A DNA stretch of 64,000 nt from contig NC_013729.1 in assembly GCF_000024345.1 (NCBI RefSeq), forward strand, positions 1,488,001 through 1,552,000. The letters are read 5' to 3'. The position numbers were made by a program, and so were the translations under genes. Under the pieces are notes generated by a model that worked only from the letters and a program-made list of their open reading frames with translations, ran no database searches and was not told the DNA's origin. Source of the stretch: Kribbella flavida DSM 17836. Its GTDB lineage: Bacteria; Actinomycetota; Actinomycetes; Propionibacteriales; Kribbellaceae. This document shows, in pieces, positions 16,704 through 25,680 of the stretch (positions are counted from its first letter, which is position 1; the number at the start of each line of letters is the position of its first letter).

Positions 16704-18001
16704 CCTGGCGGCCCACGCACGCGCAGGTCCGGGCGGTTTGTGCGGCCGCGGGACTGCTGGTGGTCGCCGTGGTCGCCCGGCGACCGGACCTGGCCGTGTT
16801 CGGGCTGCCGCTGGCCTTCGTCGCCGTCTGGGGACGGTTCTTCCGGCCGCGGGAGGTGCCGGTGGCCGAGACCGAGCTGGACGCGAACGTGCTGTTCGAG
16901 GGCCAGGCCACGACGTACCGGGTGCGAGTGCCGGGCACGCTCGACCCTGACATCGACCTGGTGGTCGCCGCGCTGCCGAGGACGCAGTGGTTCCGCTACG
17001 ACCCGCCGCAGGCCGCTGTGGCCGAGCCGGCGACGGAGGGGCCGCTGTCGCTTGAGGTCGGCCTACGGTCCGAGCGCTGGGGGCGGCGCCAGCTCGAGAA
17101 GCCGCAGGTGATCGCCACGTCCGCGCTGGGCTCGTACCGGGTGCACCTGCCGCCCGCGGCCGCGCAGACCGTGCGCACGTTGCCGCTGCGCGAAGGCTTC
17201 GAGGCGGTCGACGCCGTACCGCGGCCTGCCGGGCTGGTCGGGCTGCACCGATCCAGGCGGCCCGGTGAGGGGACGGAGCTGGCCGGAGTCCGGCCGTTCC
17301 GGACCGGTGACCGGCTGCGGCGGATCAACTGGTCGGTGTCCGCGCGGACCCGGGAGCTGCACGTCACCTCGACGTGGTCCGACCGGGACACCGAGGTCGT
17401 CATCCTGCTGGACACCGGTGGCGAGGTCGGGGTCAGCGAGGGCATCGGTGGTCGCTCCAGCAGCCTGGACACCGCCGTCCGCGCGGCTGCCTCGATCGCC
17501 GAGCACTACCTGCGGCACGGCGACCGGGTCCGCCTGGTCGACACCGGTACGGCGGTGGGCGGCGTCCGGGCCGGAAGCGGGAGGTCCCACCTGCGCCGGA
17601 TCCTCGACGTCCTGGTGCACGCCGACCAGAAGGGGCGGCAGCAGGACGAGACCTCACTGGCCCGGCGGCACCGGATCCGGGCCGACAGCCTGGTGCTGGT
17701 GCTCAGCCCGCTGCTGCGTCCCGCAATCCTCGGGTACGTCGTCACGCTGGTGCACTCGGGCTGCACGGTGATCGCGGTCGACACGTTGCCGGAGGGGGTG
17801 TCCGACGTGATCGACCTGGACCAGCACGACGCGCACTTCTGGCCGCTGGCCTGGCGGATCAGGCTGCTGGAGCGTCGCCGCGAGCTGGACCGGCTCGGCG
17901 ACCTCGGCGTACCGACGGTGCGCTGGCGCGGCGCGGGCACGCTGGACGAGGTCCTTCGCGACGCCGCGCGGGTCGCCTCCGCCCCGAGGATGCGCTCATG
18001 A
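16700..18001 (+). CDS. DUF58 protein (MoxR partner)
   Basis: 433 residues with one or two N-terminal membrane segments (~10-45), a beta-rich middle domain, and the DUF58 core GTELAGVRPFRTGDRLRRI-NW (~190-212), then a vWA-like fold starting VVILLDTGGEVG in which a DxSxS MIDAS motif is not intact. The usual partner of MoxR ATPases. GTG 16700 overlaps the MoxR stop (GTGA). Its stop in turn overlaps the start of a 40-codon ORF. Confidence 0.88.
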   Translation: MTWRPTHAQVRAVCAAAGLLVVAVVARRPDLAVFGLPLAFVAVWGRFFRPREVPVAETELDANVLFEGQATTYRVRVPGTLDPDIDLVVAALPRTQWFRYDPPQAAVAEPATEGPLSLEVGLRSERWGRRQLEKPQVIATSALGSYRVHLPPAAAQTVRTLPLREGFEAVDAVPRPAGLVGLHRSRRPGEGTELAGVRPFRTGDRLRRINWSVSARTRELHVTSTWSDRDTEVVILLDTGGEVGVSEGIGGRSSSLDTAVRAAASIAEHYLRHGDRVRLVDTGTAVGGVRAGSGRSHLRRILDVLVHADQKGRQQDETSLARRHRIRADSLVLVLSPLLRPAILGYVVTLVHSGCTVIAVDTLPEGVSDVIDLDQHDAHFWPLAWRIRLLERRRELDRLGDLGVPTVRWRGAGTLDEVLRDAARVASAPRMRS

Positions 18002-18120
18002 CGCCGCGAAGCGCCGCCGCCCTCGCCGAGGCGCGGCGCGCGGCTCGCCCCGTCGAGGCCCGGGAAGGACGCGGCGTCGCGCGGCGTGCGGCGGTCGCCG
18101 GGCAGGGGGTGCTGCGGTGA
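17998..18120 (+). CDS. Possible 40-residue Arg/Ala-rich protein coupled on both sides
   Basis: ATG 17998 overlaps the DUF58 stop (ATGA) and its own TGA overlaps the GTG of the next gene (GTGA), the same coupling used throughout this operon. The product would be 40 residues, rich in Arg and Ala with alternating charge, likely one amphipathic helix, with no membrane segment. It could be a real small subunit or simply a translated bridge that carries ribosomes to the last gene. No homology is recognised. Confidence 0.45.
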   Translation: MTPRSAAALAEARRAARPVEAREGRGVARRAAVAGQGVLR

Positions 18121-18662
18121 CGGCGGCGGAGCGGTTGACGCGCTGGCTGGCGGAGCTGCGGGGGACCGGGCAGGGATCGCTGTACGCCCGGACGCTGATC
18201 GCCTTCGCCGGAGTCGTCGCGCTGGTGGTGCCGGCGGTGCAGCCGTGGGACGCGGCGGACGTGGTCCCGGTGGTCGGCCTACCGCTGCTGGTCGTGTGCG
18301 TGGTGCTGCCGGACTCCCTGGCCGCGCTCTGCTTCCTGCTCCTGGTGGTGGCCGGCTGGTTGCTCCGGGCACCGGCCGACGTCGGCTGGGGGACCGTCGT
18401 CACCGGGCTTGCGCTGCTCCTGCTGCACCTGGCCTCGGCGTTCGCGGCGCAGCTGCCGTCGTACGTCCGGATCGGCCGGTCGGCTCTGCGCCGGTGGTTG
18501 CTGCCAGCAACTGTTGCTGCGCTGCTCGGACCGGTCGCCGCGGTCGGCGCGGCGCTCGTGCGGGGCGCCGAGGTGCCCGGCTCGCTGCTGGTCACGGTCG
18601 CGGCGCTGGCCGTCGCCACCGCCGCGATCTGGTTCTCCTCCGGCCAGTCGGTGAACGACTAG
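18117..18662 (+). CDS. Multi-pass membrane protein, last gene of the MoxR operon
   Basis: 181 residues, mostly hydrophobic, with about five predicted membrane segments (near 28-42, 48-65, 68-84, 98-115 and 125-175). No family recognised. GTG 18117 overlaps the previous short ORF, and its stop overlaps the stop of the convergent tetR gene by four bases. Confidence 0.75.
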   Translation: MTAAERLTRWLAELRGTGQGSLYARTLIAFAGVVALVVPAVQPWDAADVVPVVGLPLLVVCVVLPDSLAALCFLLLVVAGWLLRAPADVGWGTVVTGLALLLLHLASAFAAQLPSYVRIGRSALRRWLLPATVAALLGPVAAVGAALVRGAEVPGSLLVTVAALAVATAAIWFSSGQSVND

Positions 18663-19192
18663 AGATCGTCCAGCAGTTCGGTGGACCAGCCGCAGGTGAT
18701 CGGGTTCGGGCCGGCGACCTGCATCGCGGCCATCACGGTCAGCAGCATGCCGGTGGCGAGGAACTCGCGGGCCTCCTCGCGGGACGCGCCGGTCAGTTCG
18801 CGCACCAGCCGGTAGATGCCGCCGAAACGTTCCCGGACGGCGTCGCCGATCGCGGGCTCGGCGCTCGCCGCGAAGCCGTGCAGCAGGACCACCAGCAGTT
18901 CCCGCTCGGTGAGCAGCTGCTCGTAGGACTTGCCGAGCGAGGCCAGGTCGGTCTGCTCGTCGGCGGCCGCACGGAACGTCTGCTCGACCCGGTCGCTGAC
19001 CCGGTGGACGGTGGCCAGGAACAACTGCTGCTTGGTGCCGAACAGCCGGATCACGTACGGCTGGGACACCCCGGCCAGCCGGGCGATCTCGTCGGTCCTG
19101 GTGCCGGCATAGCCCGACGCGCCGAACGCCACCACTGCCGCGTCCAGCACCTCTTCGCCGCGCTCGGCCGCGGTCAGCCTGGTCCTCGTCAT
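18659..19192 (-). CDS. TetR-family repressor of the adjacent efflux gene
   Basis: 177 residues with an N-terminal TetR helix-turn-helix (AFGASGYAGTRTDEIARLAGVSQPYVIRLFGTK region, residues ~22-54) and an all-helical ligand/dimer domain. It is divergent from a DHA2-family pump and the intergenic region has matching inverted-repeat sites, so it most likely represses the pump until a drug-like ligand binds. ATG 19192 is chosen at the start of the DNA-binding domain. Confidence 0.87.
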   Translation of the reverse strand: MTRTRLTAAERGEEVLDAAVVAFGASGYAGTRTDEIARLAGVSQPYVIRLFGTKQQLFLATVHRVSDRVEQTFRAAADEQTDLASLGKSYEQLLTERELLVVLLHGFAASAEPAIGDAVRERFGGIYRLVRELTGASREEAREFLATGMLLTVMAAMQVAGPNPITCGWSTELLDDL

Positions 19193-19213
19193 CGTGCTCC
19201 TCTCGGTGGACGC

Positions 19214-19269
19214 TTGACATGTTATCAGTCGATGCATACTTTGAGCGGCGTTAGTTATCAGTCGATAAC
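19214..19269. promoter_or_regulatory. Efflux promoter with two TetR operator copies
   Basis: TTGACA (19214-19219) and TACTTT (19237-19242) are spaced 17 bases and read toward the pump gene. GTTATCAGTCGAT occurs at 19221-19233, between the two boxes, and again at 19254 as the full palindrome GTTATCAGTCGATAAC (19254-19269), downstream of the -10. Repressor on either copy would block transcription. GGAGGGG lies a few bases before the pump ATG at 19294. Confidence 0.7.
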
Positions 19270-19293
19270 AACTTTCTGACGGAGGGGAACGCG

Positions 19294-20709
19294 ATGACTT
19301 CCACCGCCCTCGAGCCCGACCTGCCGGCCGCCGCCCGGCCGGCCCCGCGCTCACTCGCCACGGTGCTGGCCGTGGTCGGCATCCCGGTGTTCATGGTCAC
19401 TCTGGACAACCTCGTGGTGACCACCGCGCTGCCGGTGATCAAGGCCGACCTGGGGGCCACACTGACCGACCTGCAGTGGTTCGTGAACGCCTACACGCTG
19501 TCGTTCGCGACGCTGCTGCTGACCGCCTCGGCGATCGGCGACCGGCTCGGCCGGCGGCGGATCTTCCTGGCCGGCATCGTCTTGTTCACGCTGGCCTCCG
19601 CGGCCTGCGCACTGGCCACCGAGCCCTGGATGCTGATCGGCGCCCGGGCGATCCAGGGCGTCGGCGCGGCCGCGGTGATGCCGCTGTCGCTGACGCTGCT
19701 GTCGGCCGCCGTACCGGCCGGGAAGCGCAGCGCCGCGATCGGGATCTGGGGTGGCATCTCCGGCCTCGGCGTCGCGGTCGGGCCGGTCGTCGGCGGAGCG
19801 GTCGTGGACGGGCTCAACTGGCAGTGGATCTTCTGGCTGAACGTGCCGATCGGCGTGCTCGTGCTGCCGTTCGCCGCCCGGGTGCTGGGGGAGTCGTTCG
19901 GCGGCAGCCGGCGGTTCGACCCGGTCGGCCTGCTGCTGTCCGCGGTCGGCGTGCTGGCGGTCGTGTGGGGTGTGGTGCACGGCGCCGAGGACGGCTGGAC
20001 GGCCGGTCCGGTTCTCGGTGCACTGGTCGGTGGTGCGGTGCTGCTGGCCGCGTTCCTGGTCTGGGAGAGCCGGTCGCCGGCGCCGATGCTGCCGCTGCGG
20101 CTGTTCCGGATCCGGGCGATCAGCGCGGTCAACGCGACGTCGTTCACGTTCTCGGTGGGCGTGTTCGGCGCGGTCTTCCTGCTGGCCCAGTTCTTCCAGG
20201 TGGTGCAGGGCTACTCGCCGCTGGAGTCGGGCCTGCGGACCCTGCCGTGGACGATGGCGCCGATGGTGGTCGCGCCGATCGCCGGACTGGTGGTGGACCG
20301 GGTCGGCGCCCGGGTGCTGATCGCGACCGGGCAGGCCCTGCTGGCCGTCGGCCTGGCCTGGATGGCGCTCGTCACCACCGTCGACGTCACCTACGGCTCG
20401 TACGTCGTACCGTTCGTGCTCGCCGGGATCGGGATGGGACTGACCTTCGCGCCGACCGCGAGCGTGGTGATGGCGGCCGCGGCGGAGACCGACCGCGGGG
20501 TCGCCTCCGGGACCAGCAACACGATCCGCGAGGTCGGGGTCGCGATGGGCGTCGCGGTGCTCGCCTCGGTGTTCGCCTCGGCCGGGTCGTACGAGTCGCC
20601 GGCGCGCTACGTCGACGGGCTGGTCCCCGCGGTCTGGGTCGGAGCGGCCGTGGTGGCGGTCGGGGCGTTCGTCGCGCTGCTCATCCCGGGCCCGCGCCGG
20701 ACCCGCTGA
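19294..20709 (+). CDS. MFS efflux transporter, DHA2 (EmrB/QacA) type
   Basis: 471 residues with about 14 membrane segments, the count of the DHA2 family of proton-driven drug exporters. Motif A is visible between segments 2 and 3 (GDRLGRRR, ~82-89), and the antiporter motif C region reads GIWGGISGLGVAVGPVVGG (~150-168). Probably exports an antibiotic or toxic metabolite under control of the divergent TetR. Confidence 0.9.
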   Translation: MTSTALEPDLPAAARPAPRSLATVLAVVGIPVFMVTLDNLVVTTALPVIKADLGATLTDLQWFVNAYTLSFATLLLTASAIGDRLGRRRIFLAGIVLFTLASAACALATEPWMLIGARAIQGVGAAAVMPLSLTLLSAAVPAGKRSAAIGIWGGISGLGVAVGPVVGGAVVDGLNWQWIFWLNVPIGVLVLPFAARVLGESFGGSRRFDPVGLLLSAVGVLAVVWGVVHGAEDGWTAGPVLGALVGGAVLLAAFLVWESRSPAPMLPLRLFRIRAISAVNATSFTFSVGVFGAVFLLAQFFQVVQGYSPLESGLRTLPWTMAPMVVAPIAGLVVDRVGARVLIATGQALLAVGLAWMALVTTVDVTYGSYVVPFVLAGIGMGLTFAPTASVVMAAAAETDRGVASGTSNTIREVGVAMGVAVLASVFASAGSYESPARYVDGLVPAVWVGAAVVAVGAFVALLIPGPRRTR

Positions 20710-20811
20710 ACGATGCCGCCGGCGCTGTCCCCGGCGTACGGCAGGATGGTCCCCTCGCCACCGGAACCCGGTGCCGGGGGGACCGCTGTGCCGACGACGG
20801 AGGAACGGGAA

Positions 20812-21147
20812 GTGCTGGACGCGGAGGACGTACGCCGGATCGCGCTGTCGCTGCCGGAGACGGTGGAGAAGCAGCGCTGGAACCACCCGACCTTCGACGT
20901 CGCGGGCCGGATGTTCGTCACCGTGCCGGACGACCAGACCTCGTTCGCCGTCCGCTGCCCGCGGCTGGAGCGCGACGAGCTGATCGCCGCCGAGCCGGAG
21001 AAGTTCTGGGTCCCGCCGCACGAGGCCGGCTCCGCCTGGGTCCGCGTCCGCCTGGCCGCACTCGACGGCACCGACGAGCTGCACGACATCCTGCTCGACT
21101 CCTGGCAGCAGGCCGCCCCCACCGGCCTGACCGCGCCCGACAAGTAG
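20812..21147 (+). CDS. MmcQ/YjbR-family protein
   Basis: 111 residues from GTG 20812, which has GGAGG eight bases upstream; the frame is open further upstream (to 20713) but that part is Pro/Gly-rich and unlike the family. The core AEDVRRIALSLPETVEK, then WNHPTFDVAGRMFV and KFWVPPHEAGSAWVRVRL are typical of the YjbR fold (CyaY-like DNA-binding superfamily). No specific role is known. Confidence 0.8.
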   Translation: MLDAEDVRRIALSLPETVEKQRWNHPTFDVAGRMFVTVPDDQTSFAVRCPRLERDELIAAEPEKFWVPPHEAGSAWVRVRLAALDGTDELHDILLDSWQQAAPTGLTAPDK

Positions 21148-21163
21148 CTCCGGCCGGCGCGGC

Positions 21164-22639
21164 TCAGTCCTCCTCGGCGGTGAACTTCGACTCGTCGTAC
21201 CACAGAGCTGGATCGACCCGCCGAGTCAGCTCGGCCACGACCTTGGCGCCGCCGCGGTAGAGGTCGGCGGAGACCGGGAACACGCAGCCGTTCGCGCCGA
21301 AGACGACGGTGGTCCCGTCGTGGGCGCGCAGCACACCGGCGACGGCGTCGAACGGGATGCTGTGCACGCCCTCGTCGTCCCGGACAGCGAGCCCGTCCTG
21401 CGTCAGCACCAGCGTCATCGACCGTGCCTCGCGGGAGAACGCCCGCGTGCCCAGCGGCGGCCGGAACACCTGCCCCGCGGGCAGTTCGCCACCAACCGGG
21501 CACAGGGGCACCATCGAGAAGCCCAGGTCGGTCCAGCCGTTCGAGCCGGCCTCCGAGGCATAGCCGATCGCCGACGGCAACGCAGCACGCAGTACGGCGG
21601 CGATCTGGGCCGGCCGGACCGCCCGCACCTGTTCGGGTACGACCGGAGCGGACTGGGGCTCGTCGAACAGCTCCCGCCGCAGCCGGGCGAACTCGGCCCG
21701 CAGCTCGACGTCGGTGGTCGCCAGCTCCTCGTCGAAGCGGGCGATCGCCAGCGCGAGCTCCTCGTCGGTCGGGCCCTTTTCGGCCAGGTCCGTCACTGCA
21801 CCGGCCACCGCGCGGGCGACCGCATCGTCGGTACCTTCCCGGGCCTCCGCGTAGAGCACCCAGTCCGTGGTGCCGTCCGGCTGGTGCACGAAGTCGGAGT
21901 CGACCACGTAGCTGTGCCCGCCGACGTGCCGGCAGCTCTCCTCGATCCGTTGCTGCAGCACGTCGATCGCCAGGTAAGGGGTCCGGGCCGAATCCCCGTC
22001 GGGCAGCGTCAGCAGAACTGCAGCACCCGGTACGCCGTACTCGACGGCGACTGGTCCGTCGAACGACCTGGCGGTGTACCGGTCGTGACTCGGCCGGACT
22101 CCGGCGGGAAGGGCGAGCTCCAGCCCGTCCGGGACCGGCCCGGTGATCTGCAGGACGGCGTTGTCGGCGGTGAACCACTTGTGCGCGAACGCTTTCACCT
22201 GGTCGCCGGTGAGACCGTCGGGTCCGCCCCCGTCGAGCCAGGCGAGTCCAGGCCCTCGGGCGCCGTACCGCACGTAGTACAGGAGCGCGGCCATCGGATG
22301 GGTGACCCAGCCGTCCTCGGCGGCCAGCACGCCCGCCTCCAGCGGGAGTCGCGAGACCGGCGGGACCGCCAGCGCCGCACAGACGCCGTTGAGGAACTCG
22401 CCGACGCGGGCGGGCGACCCGGAGGCCATGAAGCTGGTCGTCATCGTGTCGACCTGGCCGTCCAGCTTGATCGGCAGCCGGCGCACGGTGCTCATCACCA
22501 GGTGCTCCAGCGCGTGCGCGACGCCGACCGTGGGCAGCGTCTCGTCGCGCGCGCCGACGGCGAACGTGAGAGTGACGTCGGTGAAGGTCTGCGGTTCGCG
22601 GTGGTGCAGCAGACGGACGCCGTTGACGGACTGGGTCAT
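21164..22639 (-). CDS. M16-like zinc peptidase with a C-terminal PH-like domain
   Basis: 491 residues. The N-terminal lobe has the inverted zinc motif HALEH (HxxEH, ~residues 42-46) of M16 peptidases, and the second lobe (~200-370) keeps the M16 fold. The last ~80 residues (SMTLVLTQDGLAVRDDEGVH onward) look like a small beta domain of the PH/GRAM kind, which is unusual for the family. The typical second zinc-binding Glu about 75 residues after the motif is plausible (LEAGVLAAEDGW) but not certain. The gene is divergent from the DUF885 gene. Confidence 0.72.
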   Translation of the reverse strand: MTQSVNGVRLLHHREPQTFTDVTLTFAVGARDETLPTVGVAHALEHLVMSTVRRLPIKLDGQVDTMTTSFMASGSPARVGEFLNGVCAALAVPPVSRLPLEAGVLAAEDGWVTHPMAALLYYVRYGARGPGLAWLDGGGPDGLTGDQVKAFAHKWFTADNAVLQITGPVPDGLELALPAGVRPSHDRYTARSFDGPVAVEYGVPGAAVLLTLPDGDSARTPYLAIDVLQQRIEESCRHVGGHSYVVDSDFVHQPDGTTDWVLYAEAREGTDDAVARAVAGAVTDLAEKGPTDEELALAIARFDEELATTDVELRAEFARLRRELFDEPQSAPVVPEQVRAVRPAQIAAVLRAALPSAIGYASEAGSNGWTDLGFSMVPLCPVGGELPAGQVFRPPLGTRAFSREARSMTLVLTQDGLAVRDDEGVHSIPFDAVAGVLRAHDGTTVVFGANGCVFPVSADLYRGGAKVVAELTRRVDPALWYDESKFTAEED

Positions 22640-22753
22640 CAGACCACCAATCGTGCGGGAAAGGCAGACGTTACAGACCGGCGCCGCAGCGGACTCTCCG
22701 CAGTGGCGGTAATCGGCGGGACCGGCGCGGTGGTGGCAGGTAGGGTCGGGCGG

Positions 22754-24445
22754 GTGACGGACGCGACCACACCGACCAGCCCGATCGACCAGATCTCCGA
22801 GCGGTTCTTCGAGCAGTACCTCGAGCTGATGCCGACCTCGGCGACGTTCGCGGGCGTCGAGGGCTACGACCACCGGCTGCCGGACCACTCGCCGGCCGGG
22901 TACCAGGCGCTGATCGAGCTGAACCGGCGCACGCTGGCCGAGGCGTCGGCCGTGCAGCCGGCGAGCCCGCGCGAGGAGGTCGCCAAGGACGCGCTGCTGG
23001 AGCGGCTCGGGCTGGAGCTGGAGACGTACGAGGCGGGCGTGCCGCAGTCGCAGGTCAACGCGCTGACCTCGGTGCCGGCCGAGATCCGCCAGGTGTTCGA
23101 CCTGATGCCGACCGCGACCGAGTCGGACTGGGAGACCATCGCGATCCGGCTCAACCAGATCGGTACGACGCTGGACGGGTTCCGCGAGTCGCTGCTCGAC
23201 CAGGCCGCCCGCGGGCAGGTCTCCGCCGTCCGGCAGGTGAACGACCTGGCCACCCGGATCGCCAGCTGGACCGGGGCCGAGGGCGACGACTACTTCGCCG
23301 GCCTGGCCGCGCGGGCGCCGGACACCGCGATCAAGGCCACCGTCGAGGCGGCCGCGGCGGCGGCGCGCACGGCGTACGACCAGTTCGGGCAGTGGCTGAC
23401 CACCGAGCTCGCCCCGCAGGCACCGGCCCGGGACGCCTGCGGCCGGGAGATCTACCAGCTGGCCTCGCGCAACTTCCTCGGCGCGGCCGTCGACCTCGAC
23501 GAGACCTACGCGTGGGGCTGGCAGGAGCTGGCCCGGATCGATCAGGAGATGCAGGGCATCGCCGCGTCGCTGAACGGCGGCGACCGCAGCATCGTCGCCG
23601 CGGCCGAGCTGCTCGACAACGACCCGGCCCGCAAGATCCACGGCAAGGAGGCGTTCCGCGACTGGATGCAGCAGCTCGCCGACGCCGCCGTCGAGGAGCT
23701 GGCCGGCGAGCACTTCGACATCCCGGACGCGATCAAGAAGATCGAGTGCATGATCGCGCCGACCTCCGACGGGTCGATCTACTACACCGGTCCCAGCGAG
23801 GACCTGACCACCCGGCCCGGCCAGATGTGGTGGGCGGTGCCGAGCGGCGTCGAGGACTTCGCCACCTGGCGCGAGGTCACCACCGTCTACCACGAGGGCG
23901 TTCCGGGCCACCACCTCCAGGTCGCGCAGACGATGCTGCGGGCCGACAAGCTGAACCGCTGGCAGCGGATCGGCTGCTGGGTCTCCGGCCACGGCGAGGG
24001 CTGGGCCCTGTACGCCGAACGCCTGATGGAGGAGCTCGGCTACCTGGAGGAACCGGGCGCGCGGCTCGGCATGCTCGACGCGCAGGGGTTCCGCGCGGCC
24101 CGGGTGATCGTCGACATCGGCATGCACCTGGAGCTGGAGATCCCGCGGGACAACCCGCTCGGCTTCCGGCCGGGCGAGCGCTGGAACGCCGAGCTCGGGT
24201 TCGAGTTCCTGCGGGCGTACTCGCGGATGGAGACCGAGTTCCTGCGCGCCGAGCTGAACCGGTACCTCGGCTGGCCCGGGCAGGCGCCGTCGTACAAGGT
24301 CGGTGAGCGGATCTGGCTGCAGGCGCGGGAAGAGGCCAGGCAGCGGCAGGGCGCCGCGTTCGACCTGCGGACCTTCCACCGCGACGCCCTCGACCTCGGC
24401 TCGCTCGGGCTCGACCCGCTGCGTCGCGCCCTCGCCCGCCTGTGA
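22754..24445 (+). CDS. DUF885 metallopeptidase-like protein
   Basis: 563 residues matching DUF885: the metal motif HEGVPGHH (~residues 378-385) and the later SGHGEGWALYAERL, with a mostly helical scaffold as in M32/M3-like gluzincins. Members are predicted zinc peptidases. TAGGGT at 22741-22746 sits seven bases before GTG 22754, implying a leaderless transcript. Its stop overlaps the maf start (GTGA). Confidence 0.85.
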   Translation: MTDATTPTSPIDQISERFFEQYLELMPTSATFAGVEGYDHRLPDHSPAGYQALIELNRRTLAEASAVQPASPREEVAKDALLERLGLELETYEAGVPQSQVNALTSVPAEIRQVFDLMPTATESDWETIAIRLNQIGTTLDGFRESLLDQAARGQVSAVRQVNDLATRIASWTGAEGDDYFAGLAARAPDTAIKATVEAAAAAARTAYDQFGQWLTTELAPQAPARDACGREIYQLASRNFLGAAVDLDETYAWGWQELARIDQEMQGIAASLNGGDRSIVAAAELLDNDPARKIHGKEAFRDWMQQLADAAVEELAGEHFDIPDAIKKIECMIAPTSDGSIYYTGPSEDLTTRPGQMWWAVPSGVEDFATWREVTTVYHEGVPGHHLQVAQTMLRADKLNRWQRIGCWVSGHGEGWALYAERLMEELGYLEEPGARLGMLDAQGFRAARVIVDIGMHLELEIPRDNPLGFRPGERWNAELGFEFLRAYSRMETEFLRAELNRYLGWPGQAPSYKVGERIWLQAREEARQRQGAAFDLRTFHRDALDLGSLGLDPLRRALARL

Positions 24446-25665
24446 GCGCGGACGACGGCCGGGCGGTGCAGCGGCCACGGTTCGTGCTGGCGTCGGCGTC
24501 GCCCGCACGGCTGAAGACGCTGCGCAACGCCGGCGTGGAGCCGGAGGTGATCGTCTCCGGTGTCGACGAGGACAACGTCACCGCGGACAGCCCCGGCGAG
24601 CTGGCCCGGCTGCTGGCGTCGCTGAAGGCCCGCGCGGTGGTGGCGACGCTCGACGACCACGCGACGGTGCTCGGTTGCGACTCGGTGCTGGAGATCGACG
24701 GCGTCGCGTACGGCAAGCCCGGTACGCCGGAGGTCGCGCGCGAACGGCTGCGGATGATGCGCGGGCGCAGCGGCGTCCTGCACACCGGCCACTGCCTGTT
24801 CGACACCAACACCAAGCACGAGCTGCGCGAGCTCGCCTCCACCACGGTTCACTTCGCCGACCTGACCGACGACGAGATCGACGCGTACGTCGCCACCGGC
24901 GAACCGCTGGTGGTGGCCGGCTCGTTCACCGTCGACGGCTTCGGCGGCCCGTTCGTGACCGGCATCGAGGGCGACTACCACAACGTCGTCGGCATCTCGC
25001 TGCCGCTCGTTCGCCGGATGCTCGCCGAGGTCGGCATCGGCTGGCCGTCGCTGTGGCAGCCCGCGCACTTCGCGTACGACGAGGCGGAGGCGGCCGGCTA
25101 CGACGAGTCCCGCGGCGGTGTGCAACGAGCCCGCGCTGCGGCCGAAGCGGTGCACGGGTTGCTCGACCCGGGCCTGTCCCGGGTGGTGGAGATTGCCGTC
25201 GGCACCGGCATCGTCAGCGCGGAGCTGGTTGCTCTCGGCAACCTGATGCACGGCGTGGACCTGTCGGCGGCGATGCTGCGGCACGCCCGTCACCGGCTGC
25301 CCGGTCACGTCGCCGCGGCCGACGCGGCCCGGCTCCCGTTCGCCGACCGCCGGTGCGACGCGGTGGTCGCGGTCTGGCTGCTGCACCTGCTCGACGACAG
25401 CGAACCGGTGCTCGCCGAGGTCGCCCGCGTCCTGCGCCCCGGCGGCACCTTCGTCACCACCACCGAGAAGTCCGACGCCGCCCGCTACGCCGACGGCCGC
25501 TCCCCGAAGGAACGCCGCTCCGAGGACGCGCTCGCCCTGCTGGTCGCCCGCGCCGCCCAGCACGGCCTCACCCTCGACGGCGCCACCACCTTCGAAGGCC
25601 CACCCCGAGGCGGCGGCGCCGCCCCGGTCTACCCGCTGGTCCGCTTCCGCCGTACCCGGCCCTGA
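24442..25665 (+). CDS. Maf nucleotide pyrophosphatase fused to a SAM methyltransferase
   Basis: 407 residues in one uninterrupted frame. Residues ~10-205 are a Maf domain (LASASPARLKTLRNAGVEP signature, GCDSVLEIDG and TVHFADLTDDEI), the house-cleaning nucleoside-triphosphate pyrophosphatase. Residues ~225-407 are a class I methyltransferase: VVEIAVGTGIVS SAM loop, then DLSAAML and the PFADRRCDAVVAVWLLHLL motif IV region. The same pairing is known in the eukaryotic ASMTL protein, but methyltransferase type and target here are unknown. GTG 24442 overlaps the DUF885 stop. It lies beside accE/accD, where single-domain maf is found in mycobacteria. Confidence 0.88.
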   Translation: MSADDGRAVQRPRFVLASASPARLKTLRNAGVEPEVIVSGVDEDNVTADSPGELARLLASLKARAVVATLDDHATVLGCDSVLEIDGVAYGKPGTPEVARERLRMMRGRSGVLHTGHCLFDTNTKHELRELASTTVHFADLTDDEIDAYVATGEPLVVAGSFTVDGFGGPFVTGIEGDYHNVVGISLPLVRRMLAEVGIGWPSLWQPAHFAYDEAEAAGYDESRGGVQRARAAAEAVHGLLDPGLSRVVEIAVGTGIVSAELVALGNLMHGVDLSAAMLRHARHRLPGHVAAADAARLPFADRRCDAVVAVWLLHLLDDSEPVLAEVARVLRPGGTFVTTTEKSDAARYADGRSPKERRSEDALALLVARAAQHGLTLDGATTFEGPPRGGGAAPVYPLVRFRRTRP

Positions 25666-25680
25666 CCCAGGCGGTGGGTG

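Noticed and set aside
20713..20811. Longer N terminus for the YjbR-like protein
   Set aside because: The extra residues are Pro/Gly-rich and absent from the family, whereas GTG 20812 has a good ribosome site.
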